A stretch of DNA of 47,465 nt from Burkholderiales bacterium. Lineage in GTDB: Bacteria > Pseudomonadota > Gammaproteobacteria > Burkholderiales > Burkholderiaceae_C. The position numbers and the translations under genes are program-made. Below, piece by piece: positions 1-8,370 of this stretch (its first letter is position 1; every line of letters begins with the position of its first letter). The notes beneath the pieces are model-generated. The model was not told the DNA's origin. It searched no databases and saw nothing but the letters and a program-made list of their open reading frames with translations. The stretch covers positions 1 to 47,465 of the forward strand of contig JACRAY010000003.1 in the NCBI GenBank assembly GCA_016213325.1. Reading direction: 5' to 3'.

Positions 1-1
1 C

Positions 2-241
2 TGGGGGCCGCACGGCATCCAGGTCAACGGGCTCGGGCCCGGCTACTTCAGGACCGAGCTCACGCAGGCACTGGTGGACAACGCCGAGTTCACCGCGTGG
101 CTGGTCGGCCGCACGCCTTCGCGCCGCTGGGGCGACGTGGAGGACCTCGTCGGCGCTGCCGTGTTCCTCGCGAGCGATGCGTCCAATTTCGTCAACGGCC
201 ACGTCCTGTACGTCGACGGCGGCGTGACGGCCACCCTCTGA
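2..241 (+). CDS. SDR-family oxidoreductase, gluconate 5-dehydrogenase-like (3' part only)
   Basis: Only the C-terminal 79 residues are in the window; the 5' part lies before position 1. The reading frame contains VNGLGPGYFRTEL, the loop after the catalytic Tyr/Lys region of classical short-chain dehydrogenases, then a VFLASDAS segment and a terminal GHVLYVDGGVTA, the standard SDR C-terminal signature. The neighbour 8 nt downstream is an L-idonate 5-dehydrogenase. In the known idonate pathway IdnD makes 5-ketogluconate, which IdnO, an SDR, reduces to gluconate, so a 5-keto-gluconate reductase role is inferred from context. The substrate cannot be proved from this fragment. Confidence 0.85.
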   Translation, partial: WGPHGIQVNGLGPGYFRTELTQALVDNAEFTAWLVGRTPSRRWGDVEDLVGAAVFLASDASNFVNGHVLYVDGGVTATL

Positions 242-249
242 AAGACCGC

Positions 250-1284
250 ATGGAAGCATTGATCATCCACGCCCCCGGCGACCTGCGGGTCGAAGAGGTG
301 CCCACGCCCGGCACGCTGCCCCACCAGTTGAAGGTGCGGGTGCGATGCGGCGGCATCTGCGGCTCGGACCTGCACTATTACCAGCACGGCGGCTTCGGCA
401 CGGTGCGTATCCAGCAGCCGATGATTTTGGGGCACGAGGTGTCCGGCGTGATCGAGGCGGTGGGCTCCGGCGTCACGGGCTTCACCGTTGGCGAGCGGGT
501 GGCCGTCAGCCCCAGCCATCCCTGCGGCCAGTGCCGCTACTGCCAGCAGGGCCTGCAGAATCATTGCCTGGACATGCGCTACTTCGGCAGCGCCATGCGC
601 ATGCCGCACGTGCAGGGCGCCTTCCGGCAGGAGCTGGTGGTCGACGCGACCCAGGCCCACCGGCTGGCCGCGAGCGTGAGCGATGCCGTAGGTGCGCTCG
701 CCGAACCGCTGTCGGTGGCGTTGCATGCGGTGCGCCGCGCCGGCCCGCTGGTCGGCCAGAACGTGCTGGTCACCGGCTGCGGACCCATAGGCGCGCTGCT
801 GGTGGTGGCCGCGCGCCGCGCCGGTGCCACCCACATCACCGTGACCGACGTGGCGAATGCGCCCTTGCGTAGCGCCGAAAAGGTAGGCGCCGACGAGGCG
901 CTGAACGTGGCGGACGATCCGGCCGCGCTTGCGCGCCATGAAGCGGACAAGGGACACTTCGACGTGCTGTTCGAGGCCAGCGGCAACGAGCGCGCGCTGG
1001 CCGGCGCCTTCGCTGCGCTGCGCCCGCGCGGCGTCATCGTGCAGGTGGGCCTGGGCGGCAACATGACGCTGCCGATCAACACCATCGTCGCCAAGGAATT
1101 CGACCTGCGCGGCGCCTTCCGCTTCCACGAAGAATTCGCCACCGCGGTTACCCTGCTGAACAAGGGGCTGGCCGACGTCAAGCCGCTGATCTCGGCCACC
1201 CTGCCGTACCGCGACGCCGGGCGCGCCTTTGCGCTGGCTGCCGACCGGTCGCAGGCGATGAAGGTGGTGCTGGACTTCAGCTGA
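250..1284 (+). CDS. idnD: L-idonate 5-dehydrogenase, zinc-dependent MDR family
   Basis: 344 residues, the usual length for zinc-type medium-chain dehydrogenases. Catalytic-zinc residues appear as C37 in GGICGSD and the GHE motif at 61-63. The four structural-zinc cysteines are C92, C95, C98 and C106. A Rossmann GCGPIG motif near residue 177 indicates NAD(P) binding. The family oxidises L-idonate (or related polyols) at C5 in the cytoplasm. The ATG at 250 is chosen because it gives the canonical MEALIIHAPGDLRVEE N-terminus and lies 8 nt after the upstream SDR stop; the frame is open further 5' but that part overlaps the SDR. The two genes probably form one operon. Sorbitol/xylitol dehydrogenase specificity is the main alternative. 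Confidence 0.85.
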   Translation: MEALIIHAPGDLRVEEVPTPGTLPHQLKVRVRCGGICGSDLHYYQHGGFGTVRIQQPMILGHEVSGVIEAVGSGVTGFTVGERVAVSPSHPCGQCRYCQQGLQNHCLDMRYFGSAMRMPHVQGAFRQELVVDATQAHRLAASVSDAVGALAEPLSVALHAVRRAGPLVGQNVLVTGCGPIGALLVVAARRAGATHITVTDVANAPLRSAEKVGADEALNVADDPAALARHEADKGHFDVLFEASGNERALAGAFAALRPRGVIVQVGLGGNMTLPINTIVAKEFDLRGAFRFHEEFATAVTLLNKGLADVKPLISATLPYRDAGRAFALAADRSQAMKVVLDFS

Positions 1285-1365
1285 GAAGATTCCCATGCAC
1301 CCCGATCCGTTCTCCGCTGCACGCGCCTGATCCGGCAGTTCCTGGTGCCGGCTCGCGGCGCGGCG

Positions 1366-2847
1366 TCATCCTCGATGCACGGTCCAGAAAGGCTTGAGCT
1401 GCCGGCGCGCATCGCGGCACAGTTTCGCGGCCCTGAGTGCGGATCCGTCCTGCCTGGCAACCAGCCAGCCACAGCCGAAAGCGGCACCCGGCTCGACCAG
1501 GACGCGGTCCGACCATAACGCCAGCGCCGTCGCGTAGTCCTGGTACTCGCCCAGCGCATCCTGCAGGGCCTCGAGCTCATGGGTGTACCGGTCGACCTTG
1601 TGTTCGTCGAACAGCGGCATTGCCAGCTCGGCGAGGTAGCGCAGCCGTTTGGCTTGCTTGCGCACTCCATGGCGGTCCTCCTCGCCGAGCGCATCGAACC
1701 TGGCGCCGGCTTCCAGCACCCGCTGCTGCAACCGTGCCATGCGCTTGGCGACCAGCTTGCGTGTATCCCCCAATGAAGTCTGCGCCGGCGGTTCCGTGCG
1801 CATCGCCGCGAGCCAGCCGACGATGAGCAGCAGTGCGCCTTGAACTTGGGGTGCGCGCACCGCCGCTCCCCGGTCGGCCGCCGGCGGAAGCTCCCATGTG
1901 AGGTGGGGACCGCCCGCGGCCCGGATGGCACTTTCGATCGCCGGCACGAGCACCCGCCGGTCGCGATCGTTGCCGAGTTGGCGGAACAGGACCGCCAGCG
2001 GCTGGCGCGTCTCTTCGGCGACCTGGGCCAGTTCGGGCAACTCGCCCAGTTCGCGCAGCACGCTGCGCAGCCGCCTGAGCCCCACCCGTGCCTGGTGCAC
2101 GTGTTCGTCGGCTGCCTGCCCTGCGGCGATCTCGCGCAGGTTGGCGAGCGCCTGCGACAGCGCGCTGTCGATCATTCCCGCCAGCAACTGCGGCGTGCCG
2201 CGAACCCGCGACCCGCTCGCAGGCCGCGCCTTGACAGGCTCGCCCGTGTCCTGGGCCCGCGCCAGCCGCAGCCCGCGGCCTGCCTTGCTGAGCGGGTCCA
2301 GCCACAGCGAGTGCGTGGAACACCACTGCCGGGCCAGCTCGACCACCACGGAGGCATCGCCGCCCTTCAGCTCGAACTCGATCTCCCGGATCGGCTGCGA
2401 CCGGTCCCCGGCGCGCACGGTCCCGGTGTCGAGCGCGATCTCCACTGTCGTACCGGCCGCCTGCACGACTCGAGTCACGCGGTCGACTTCCGTCGAATAG
2501 AGCGGCTGCAGTTCGTCCGCCGTCGCGCCCGCTGCGTCCAGCGCATCGCGCAGCAGCTTGTACATGCGCGTGCCGCGATGCAGCTCGGGATCGCCGCGGG
2601 CTGGACGGGCGGCGAGGCAGACCTCTTCTTCCGGCCGATCGAAGCCGCGTGGCGGCCCCTTCGCGGCCTGCACCCAGCGGTCGCCCTCCTGCCGGACCCG
2701 CAATGCCAGGCCCTGCGACGCCAGGGCACCGGCAGCGGTGTCGTAGTACGTTGCGCGCAGACGGCTTTGCTCGCCGCCGCGCATTCCCGACATGACCGCG
2801 GCCAGCGCCGCCTGCGGCACCTGGAACTTGAGTTCGAATTCGTCCAT
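1366..2847 (-). CDS. CYTH and CHAD domain-containing protein (triphosphatase-like)
   Basis: 493 residues. The N-terminus carries the CYTH tunnel-fold signature ExExK (E3, E5, K7), and further acidic/basic strands such as EIEFELKGG near residue 160 complete a triphosphate-binding barrel to about residue 205. From about 215 to 485 the sequence is a helical CHAD domain with conserved histidines and arginines (VHQARVGLRRLRSVL, RKQAKRLRYLAEL). Characterised CYTH enzymes hydrolyse inorganic triphosphate or related compounds; CHAD domains bind polyphosphate. The combination suggests a polyphosphate-associated triphosphatase, but the substrate is inferred. The gene is convergent with the idonate dehydrogenase gene; the 81-nt gap shows no clear terminator. 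Confidence 0.88.
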   Translation of the reverse strand: MDEFELKFQVPQAALAAVMSGMRGGEQSRLRATYYDTAAGALASQGLALRVRQEGDRWVQAAKGPPRGFDRPEEEVCLAARPARGDPELHRGTRMYKLLRDALDAAGATADELQPLYSTEVDRVTRVVQAAGTTVEIALDTGTVRAGDRSQPIREIEFELKGGDASVVVELARQWCSTHSLWLDPLSKAGRGLRLARAQDTGEPVKARPASGSRVRGTPQLLAGMIDSALSQALANLREIAAGQAADEHVHQARVGLRRLRSVLRELGELPELAQVAEETRQPLAVLFRQLGNDRDRRVLVPAIESAIRAAGGPHLTWELPPAADRGAAVRAPQVQGALLLIVGWLAAMRTEPPAQTSLGDTRKLVAKRMARLQQRVLEAGARFDALGEEDRHGVRKQAKRLRYLAELAMPLFDEHKVDRYTHELEALQDALGEYQDYATALALWSDRVLVEPGAAFGCGWLVARQDGSALRAAKLCRDARRQLKPFWTVHRG

Positions 2848-2916
2848 GCGCGGGCCCTCAGTCCACGGCGACGAACCGGCCGCGCCAGCCCGGCATGCCG
2901 ACCTGCAGCGCTCGCA

Positions 2917-3768
2917 TCACGCGTCCAGCTCCAGCAGCACGGGCTGGTGGTCCGACGCCTGGGTCACTGCATCGACCTTGACGCGCCGCACCCGGCCGGC
3001 GAGGTCCTGCGAGACGAAGAAGAAGTCGAAGCACTGCGCGCCGTCGGGCCACTGCTTGCGGTCGTACAAGCCGAGCGTCATGGCATGGGGCTGGCCGGGG
3101 TTGGCGATCGGCCAGGCATCGCACCAGCCGGGCGCGTCGCCTTCGGGCTCCTGCAGGCGAGCCAGCATCGGGTCGGCGTTGCTGCAGTTGAAGTCACCAC
3201 ACAGCACGCCGCGACTCGGGCGCGGGCGCACTTCGAACGGCCCGCCGCGCCGGTTCTCGCGCGCCGGCAGGCCCGCGTGCCCAGCGGCTTCCGCCTGCAG
3301 CCTGCGCAGCGCCTCCACCTGCGCCGCGCGCTGCCGGGCCGAGTAGTACTCGAGGTGTGTCGTCACGATGCGCACGGCGCCGCTGCCGGCGGGCAGCACG
3401 GCTTCGATGGCCATGCGCGGCATGCTGGGATGGCTGGCGTCGGCAGGCCAGGGCAGGGCGTGGCGCAGGACCTGCAGCGGTGCGGCGCGGCTCAGGATCA
3501 TGTTGCCGAATCGCTGCCGGCCGATGCCTTCGGTGAAGCGATCCACCGCCACCCCTTCGGTCGCGTGGAAGCCGGGCAGCAACGCGGCGAGCTGTTCCCA
3601 TTGGTTGCCGAGGGCCGGTGTTTCGAGGCCCGGGTAGTTGTGGGCGACTTCCTGCAGGCACAGCACGTCGAAGTCGCCCATCGCACGTGCCGTGTCCACG
3701 ATGCGCGCCAGGTCCACGCGGCCGTCGACACCGCGGCCCCACTGGATGTTCCAGGTGATGACGATCAT
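2917..3768 (-). CDS. Endonuclease/exonuclease/phosphatase (EEP) family protein
   Basis: 283 residues from the ATG at 3768. EEP-fold motifs occur in order: TWNIQWGRG with N7, LQEV with the metal-binding E40, TTHLEYYS with a catalytic His in the middle, GDFNCSNADP (Asp/Asn pair), and the terminal SDHQPVLLEL with the catalytic Asp-His. These are the conserved residues of Mg-dependent phosphodiesterases such as ExoIII/APE1 and sphingomyelinase-type phosphatases. No signal peptide is seen, so it is probably cytosolic. The frame is open upstream to 3996, but that part overlaps the divergent hydrolase gene and lacks family similarity, so the internal start at MIVITWN is preferred. Substrate unknown. 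Confidence 0.85.
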   Translation of the reverse strand: MIVITWNIQWGRGVDGRVDLARIVDTARAMGDFDVLCLQEVAHNYPGLETPALGNQWEQLAALLPGFHATEGVAVDRFTEGIGRQRFGNMILSRAAPLQVLRHALPWPADASHPSMPRMAIEAVLPAGSGAVRIVTTHLEYYSARQRAAQVEALRRLQAEAAGHAGLPARENRRGGPFEVRPRPSRGVLCGDFNCSNADPMLARLQEPEGDAPGWCDAWPIANPGQPHAMTLGLYDRKQWPDGAQCFDFFFVSQDLAGRVRRVKVDAVTQASDHQPVLLELDA

Positions 3769-3853
3769 GGCGAGTCCCTGCAGTCCCTGCGTGCAGGATA
3801 GACCAGCGCGTGCGGCGCCGCCAGTCCCCCCGTTCGACGCTAGACTGCCGCCG

Positions 3854-4702
3854 ATGAAGGTCGACATCGGTGGCGGCGTGCGCCTGTTCGTGGACATCGA
3901 AGGCCCGGGCCTGGTGCCCGACGGCGCGACGCTGCGCGAAAAGCCCACGCTCATCTGCATGCACGGTGGCCCGGGCTTCGACCACAGCGGCTTCAAGCCG
4001 GCGTTCTCGGCGCTGGCCGATGTCGCGCAAATTGTCTACTACGACCATCGCGGCCACGGGCGCAGCGACCCGCGGCCGCGCGAGGAATGGACGCTGGACA
4101 CCTGGGCCGACGACATCGTGCGGCTCAGCGACGCGCTGGGTATCGAGAAGCCCGTGGTGCTGGGGCAGTCGTTCGGCGGCATGGTCGCGCAACGCTACAT
4201 CGCGCGGCACCCGGCGCACCCGGGCAAGGTCGTGATCTCGAGCACGTCGCCGCGCTGGCTGCTCGATCGCAAGCTGGCGGTGTTCGAGCGGCTCGGCGGC
4301 CGGCGCGCGCGCGACCTGGCCGAAGCGTTCTGGCGCGGCCCGTCGGCCGCGACCTTCCAGTCCTATTGGGACGAGTGCCGCGGGCTGTACAACACGCAGC
4401 CGGCCGCCGACCCCGAGGCCAGCGCACGCATGATCGCGCGGCTGGAGATCCTGCTGCACTTCGCCGCCGGCGAGATCCGTTCGATGGACCTCGCGCCCGG
4501 CCTGGCGAAAGCGTGCTGCCCCGTGCTCGTGATGGCGGGCGACGAAGACCCGGTGTGCCCGCTGGCGGACTCCGAGGAGATCGTCGCGGCGCTGCCGCCG
4601 CAGTGGGTGCGCTTCGAACGCTTCGCCAATGTCGGCCACGGCGCGTGGCGCGACGATCCCGATGCGGCGTTTGCCGTGCTTCGCCATTTCATCGCAGCTT
4701 AG
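3854..4702 (+). CDS. Alpha/beta-fold hydrolase (proline iminopeptidase-like)
   Basis: 282 residues. The sequence has the HGGPG oxyanion motif at 37-41, YYDHRGHGRSD at 62-72, the nucleophile elbow GQSFGG with Ser106, a late Asp (GDEDPVCP) and the catalytic His in NVGHGAW. HGGPG followed by DHRGHGRSD is typical of the prolyl-aminopeptidase/haloperoxidase branch. No signal peptide is present. The ATG at 3854 lies 85 nt from the divergent EEP gene start; the longer open frame upstream would overlap that gene. It is followed 12 nt later by the ArsC-like gene, so the two may be co-transcribed. The physiological substrate cannot be told from sequence. Confidence 0.85.
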   Translation: MKVDIGGGVRLFVDIEGPGLVPDGATLREKPTLICMHGGPGFDHSGFKPAFSALADVAQIVYYDHRGHGRSDPRPREEWTLDTWADDIVRLSDALGIEKPVVLGQSFGGMVAQRYIARHPAHPGKVVISSTSPRWLLDRKLAVFERLGGRRARDLAEAFWRGPSAATFQSYWDECRGLYNTQPAADPEASARMIARLEILLHFAAGEIRSMDLAPGLAKACCPVLVMAGDEDPVCPLADSEEIVAALPPQWVRFERFANVGHGAWRDDPDAAFAVLRHFIAA

Positions 4703-4714
4703 GGCCTGGACGCC

Positions 4715-5134
4715 ATGACCGTCACCATCTTCCACAACCCCGCCTGCGGCACCAGCCGCAACACGCTGGCCCTGATCCGCCACGCGGGCATCGAACCCGA
4801 GATCGTCGAATACCTGCAGGCACCGCCATCCACCGGGCAGATCCGCGGGCTGCTGGCCGAGATGGGCCTGTCAGTGCGCGAGTTGCTGCGCGAGAAGGGA
4901 ACGCCTTACGCCGAACTGCGCCTGGGCGATGCGGCATGGACCGATGAACAACTGCTCGGCTTCATCCAGCAGCACCCCGTCCTGATGAACCGGCCGATCG
5001 TCCGCACGCCGCTGGGCACGCGGCTGTGCCGGCCGTCCGAGGCGGTGCTGGAAATCCTGCCGGTCGGGCCGCTGCCGCCCTTCACCAAAGAGGATGGCGA
5101 GGTGGTGCGCGACTCCGGGGTCCGGCGGACCTGA
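4715..5134 (+). CDS. arsC: Arsenate reductase (glutaredoxin-dependent ArsC family)
   Basis: 139 residues, matching the 130-145 typical of glutaredoxin-type ArsC. The active-site loop HNPACGTSRN places the catalytic cysteine at C11, followed by the ArsC pattern IVEYLQAPPS. The C-terminal NRPIVRTPLGTRLCRP contains the conserved arginines that stabilise the thiol-arsenate intermediate. Known enzymes reduce arsenate to arsenite in the cytoplasm using glutathione and glutaredoxin. No ArsR, ArsB or Acr3 gene is nearby, so it is an isolated copy; a Spx/YffB-like reductase role is an alternative. It sits 12 nt after the hydrolase gene. Confidence 0.85.
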   Translation: MTVTIFHNPACGTSRNTLALIRHAGIEPEIVEYLQAPPSTGQIRGLLAEMGLSVRELLREKGTPYAELRLGDAAWTDEQLLGFIQQHPVLMNRPIVRTPLGTRLCRPSEAVLEILPVGPLPPFTKEDGEVVRDSGVRRT

Positions 5135-5229
5135 GCCCGGCCGACAATCCGACACGACGACGCGCTGCACGACTAGGCCCCCGGCCGCTGGGCTTGGCCA
5201 CACTGGGTCACTTGCACCTGGGAGAGCGC

Positions 5230-6894
5230 ATGACACAGAACCTCGAGCGCCTGCAGCGCGTCAAGCAGATCGCCGGCCTGGTCTGGAAGCACCGGTCGGC
5301 CGGTTCCGCCAACGATGACCTGGCCGCCGTCGCGCCTGCCGATGAGATGGGCCCGCCCGCGCCGGGCGGAACGGGCCACCAGCTCGCCGATGAGCTGGAG
5401 GCCATGGGCCCCGCCTACGTCAAGCTCGGCCAGGTGCTGGCGAGCCGGCCCGACCTGCTGCCCGCGGGCTACACCAAGGCGCTGTCGCGCCTGCAGGACG
5501 ACGTCAAGTCCTTCCCCTTCGACCAGGTGCGCGAGATCGTCGAGCAGGAGCTTGGGGCCCGGCTGACCAAGGCATTCGCCAGCTTCGACGCCGAGCCGCT
5601 GGCGGCAGCCTCGCTGGGCCAGGTGCACGCGGCGACCCTGCGCGACGGCACCGAGGTCGTCGTCAAGGTGCAGCGCCCCGGCGTCGCGAAGCAGGTGGCC
5701 GACGAATTCGCGGTGCTGACCCGCATCACGGACTTCCTCGACGCACACACCAAGGTCGGCCGGCGCCACCGGCTGCGCGGCATGCTGGAGGAGTTCCGCA
5801 CGTCGATCCAGGAGGAGCTGGACTACGAGCGCGAGGCCGAGAACCTCGTCGCCGTGGGCGAGAACCTCGCCGGGTTCGGTCGCATCGTCGTGCCGCAGCC
5901 GATCCCGGACTACTGCACGCATCGCGTGCTGACGATGCAGCGCATCCGCGGCACCAAGATCACCCGGGTGTCGGCCTTCGCGCGGCTCGACATCGACGGC
6001 ACGGCCCTCATCGACGAGTTGTTCCACGCGTACCTGAAGCAGGTGCTGGTCGACGGCCTGTTCCACGCCGATCCGCACCCGGGCAATGTGTTCATCACCG
6101 AAGAAGGGCGGCTGGCCCTGCTGGATCTGGGGATGGTGGGGCGCACCTCACCCGCCATGCAGGAGCAGTTGCTGAAAATCCTGGTGGCGGTGAGCCACGG
6201 CCAGAGCGAACAGGCGGGCGAAGCCATCGTCGAGATCAGCGAGCGCAGCGAGCAGGACGACGCGCCGCGTTTTCGCCGCCGCGTGGGCGCATTGGTGGCG
6301 GCGCAGCAGGGCCGCGGGCTGAAGCACATCAACGTGGGCCAGACGCTGCTGGACGTCACCGTCGTTGCGGCCGACTGCGGGCTGTTCGTGCCGGCCGAAC
6401 TCACGCTACTGGCCAAGACGCTGCTGCAGCTCGACGAGATCGGCCGCGTGCTCGACCCGGAGTTCGACCCGAACGCGGCGGTGCGGCGGCACGCGGCCAC
6501 GCTGCTGACCCGGCGCATCAAGCAGGACGCGACCGAAGGCAGCCTGCTGACGGCGGCGATGGAGCTGAAGAGCTTTGCCACCGGTTTCCCGCACCGCGTG
6601 AACCGGATCATGGACGCGGTGGCCAACCGGGAGCTCGAGCTCAAGGTGCGCGCGCTGGACGCCGCCGACGTCATCGAAGGCATGCAGAAGATCGCCAACC
6701 GAGTGACCTCGGGCCTGGTGCTCGCGGCCTTGATCATCGGCGCCGCGTTGCTGATGCGGGTGAACACCGACTTCCGGGTGCTGGGCTACCCGGGTTTCGC
6801 GATGATGTGCTTCATCGCCGCCGCGGTCGGTGGCGTCGTGCTGCTGGTGAACATCTACCTGCAGGACCGGGCGTCGCGCAAGACGCGCGGGTGA
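5230..6894 (+). CDS. ABC1/AarF/UbiB family atypical kinase-like protein
   Basis: 554 residues. ABC1-family hallmarks are visible: [17 protein letters not shown] (KxGQ motif at 65-68), the Ala-rich [13 protein letters not shown] loop, the ATP-lysine in [18 protein letters not shown] (catalytic-loop Asp/Asn) and LLDLGMVG (the DFG-equivalent). Two hydrophobic C-terminal segments ([17 protein letters not shown] and [17 protein letters not shown]) anchor it in the inner membrane. UbiB members support ubiquinone biosynthesis through ATP hydrolysis. This one is not beside ubi genes, so a UbiB-paralogue function is as likely. The ATG at 5230 follows GGGAGAG and gives the family-typical N-terminus. 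Confidence 0.85.
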   Translation: MTQNLERLQRVKQIAGLVWKHRSAGSANDDLAAVAPADEMGPPAPGGTGHQLADELEAMGPAYVKLGQVLASRPDLLPAGYTKALSRLQDDVKSFPFDQVREIVEQELGARLTKAFASFDAEPLAAASLGQVHAATLRDGTEVVVKVQRPGVAKQVADEFAVLTRITDFLDAHTKVGRRHRLRGMLEEFRTSIQEELDYEREAENLVAVGENLAGFGRIVVPQPIPDYCTHRVLTMQRIRGTKITRVSAFARLDIDGTALIDELFHAYLKQVLVDGLFHADPHPGNVFITEEGRLALLDLGMVGRTSPAMQEQLLKILVAVSHGQSEQAGEAIVEISERSEQDDAPRFRRRVGALVAAQQGRGLKHINVGQTLLDVTVVAADCGLFVPAELTLLAKTLLQLDEIGRVLDPEFDPNAAVRRHAATLLTRRIKQDATEGSLLTAAMELKSFATGFPHRVNRIMDAVANRELELKVRALDAADVIEGMQKIANRVTSGLVLAALIIGAALLMRVNTDFRVLGYPGFAMMCFIAAAVGGVVLLVNIYLQDRASRKTRG

Positions 6895-6913
6895 CGCGGG
6901 GGCTGACAGCGTG

Positions 6914-6956
6914 CGTGCGCTAGCGCACAGACGCTCGCGCGGCTGCAGCCCTACAG
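6914..6956 (+). promoter_or_regulatory. CRP-like palindromic operator with -10-like element
   Basis: A perfect 14-bp palindrome, GTGCGCTAGCGCAC, occupies 6915-6928 and extends on the right to GCGCACAGA. A CTACAG element at 6951-6956 starts 29.5 bp from the palindrome centre, so a start near 6963 would place the centre at about -41.5. That is the classic class II activator geometry. Matching sites occur before the ice-binding-like lipoprotein and inside the CsbD/DUF3309 divergent region. Confidence 0.55.
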
Positions 6957-6987
6957 TCCCGGCATGCAAATGCCGAAAGGGGCTGCC

Positions 6988-7344
6988 ATGAACTTTCCTG
7001 CCGAAACCAAGCCCGTCCTGTGGGGCGCTGTGGGCGGCGCCGTGGCGCTGGCCATCGTCGGCTTCAGCTGGGCCGGATGGACGACGGCCGGCACGGCGAA
7101 ACTGTCGGCGCAGTCGCAGGTGGACGCCGCCGTCGTCGGCGCGATGGCCCCGGTGTGCGTGGACCAGTTCCGGCGTGCCGGCAGCGCTACGGCCAACATG
7201 GCGGAACTGCGCGCGCTGGACAACTACGCACAAGGCGCCTACATCGAGAAAGGTGGCTGGGCCGCGCTGCCCGGCGCCAAGCCGGACGATCGGCTGGCCG
7301 ATGTGGCACGGGCCTGCGCTGTCCTGCTCGTAGCCCCGGCCTGA
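6988..7344 (+). CDS. Small membrane-anchored or periplasmic protein of unknown function
   Basis: 118 residues from the ATG at 6988, chosen because GAAAGGGG lies just before it; an in-frame ATG at 6964 would add eight residues but lacks a ribosome-binding site. An N-terminal hydrophobic helix (VLWGAVGGAVALAIVGFSWAGW, about residues 8-29) is followed by a soluble domain with two cysteines (PVCVDQF and ARACAVLL) that could form a disulfide in the periplasm. I do not recognise a named family. It has its own promoter region with the CRP-like operator and is convergent with the DapA-family gene, whose stop is 4 nt away. Confidence 0.7.
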   Translation: MNFPAETKPVLWGAVGGAVALAIVGFSWAGWTTAGTAKLSAQSQVDAAVVGAMAPVCVDQFRRAGSATANMAELRALDNYAQGAYIEKGGWAALPGAKPDDRLADVARACAVLLVAPA

Positions 7345-7348
7345 GGGC

Positions 7349-8287
7349 TCAGGCTGCGGGCAACTTCGCCCGCGCGTCGTGGCGCGCCAGGCGCTGCAGC
7401 AAATGTTCGACTTCGGCCTGCGCTGCCGCCGTGAGCGGCGCCGCCGGCTTGCGCTGCGCGGCACTGGCCAGCAGGCCGCGGCGCCGCAGGATGTACTTGC
7501 GCACCGCGAGTCCCACGCCCGGCTGTTGCTCGTAGCGCAGCAAGGGCAGGTGCGCATCGAACAGGTCGTGCGCTCCCTCGCGCTGTCCGGCGGCCGACAG
7601 GCGCACCACGTCGCACAGCATGTCCGGGAAGGCGTACCCGGTGTTCGCCCCGTCGGCGCCGCGCTCCATCTCGTAGTCGAGGAACAGCCCGCCGTTGCCG
7701 CACAGGATGGCGATGTGGCGCATCGAGCCGTCTTTCTCCCAGCCACGCAGCGTGGAGATCTTCTCCAGCCCCGGCCAGTCTTCGTGCTTCAGCATCACGC
7801 ACGAAGGCAGCTCGCCGACGATGCGGCGGATCACGCCGGGCGTCATCTGCACCGAGAAAGTCAGCGGGTAGTCCTGCAGCACGAAGGGCACGTCCGCGCC
7901 TATCGCATCCACCGCCTGGCGGTAGTAGCCCACCACCTGGTCGTCGGTGCGCAGCGTGTTGGGCGGTGCGATCATCACGCCCGCCGCGCCAGCGTCCATC
8001 ACTTCACGCGTGAGTGCGCGCATGGCGGCAAAGCCGGGCGCCGACACACCCACCACCACCGGCAACTTGCTGGCGCGGCGAATCATCTGCCTGGCAATGG
8101 CCACCGACTCGTCGTGCTCGAGCTTGGGTGCCTCGCCGAGCTGGCCCAGCACCGTGATGCCGGTGGCGCCGCACGCCAGATAGAAGTCGGTCAGCCGGTC
8201 GATCGACGCAGTGTCGATCGAGCCGTCGTCGTGGAAGGGCGTCGGCGCGATGGGCATGACGCCCCGGATGTCCGAGGTGAGTCGCAT
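7349..8287 (-). CDS. DapA/NanA family class I aldolase (dihydrodipicolinate synthase family)
   Basis: 312 residues, typical of the family. The pyruvate-carboxylate binding motif appears as GQLGEAPKL near residue 47 (GxxGE), the catalytic tyrosine in LQDYPLT, and the Schiff-base lysine in VMLKHEDWP. These residues define N-acetylneuraminate lyase/DHDPS-like lyases acting on pyruvate or 2-keto acids. It is not next to lysine-biosynthesis genes, and the first Gly-Thr-Thr-Gly-Glu motif of true DapA is changed. It is therefore more likely a keto-acid aldolase or dehydratase of sugar-acid or aromatic catabolism. Cytoplasmic, monocistronic, divergent from the HAF-repeat lipoprotein gene. Confidence 0.85.
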   Translation of the reverse strand: MRLTSDIRGVMPIAPTPFHDDGSIDTASIDRLTDFYLACGATGITVLGQLGEAPKLEHDESVAIARQMIRRASKLPVVVGVSAPGFAAMRALTREVMDAGAAGVMIAPPNTLRTDDQVVGYYRQAVDAIGADVPFVLQDYPLTFSVQMTPGVIRRIVGELPSCVMLKHEDWPGLEKISTLRGWEKDGSMRHIAILCGNGGLFLDYEMERGADGANTGYAFPDMLCDVVRLSAAGQREGAHDLFDAHLPLLRYEQQPGVGLAVRKYILRRRGLLASAAQRKPAAPLTAAAQAEVEHLLQRLARHDARAKLPAA

Positions 8288-8370
8288 AGGAAGACGATCT
8301 TAATGCCCGCCCGCCTGCAAGCTTGATGGCGGTCAAGCACGAGCGGACCCGGCGCAAGGACAGTGCAACC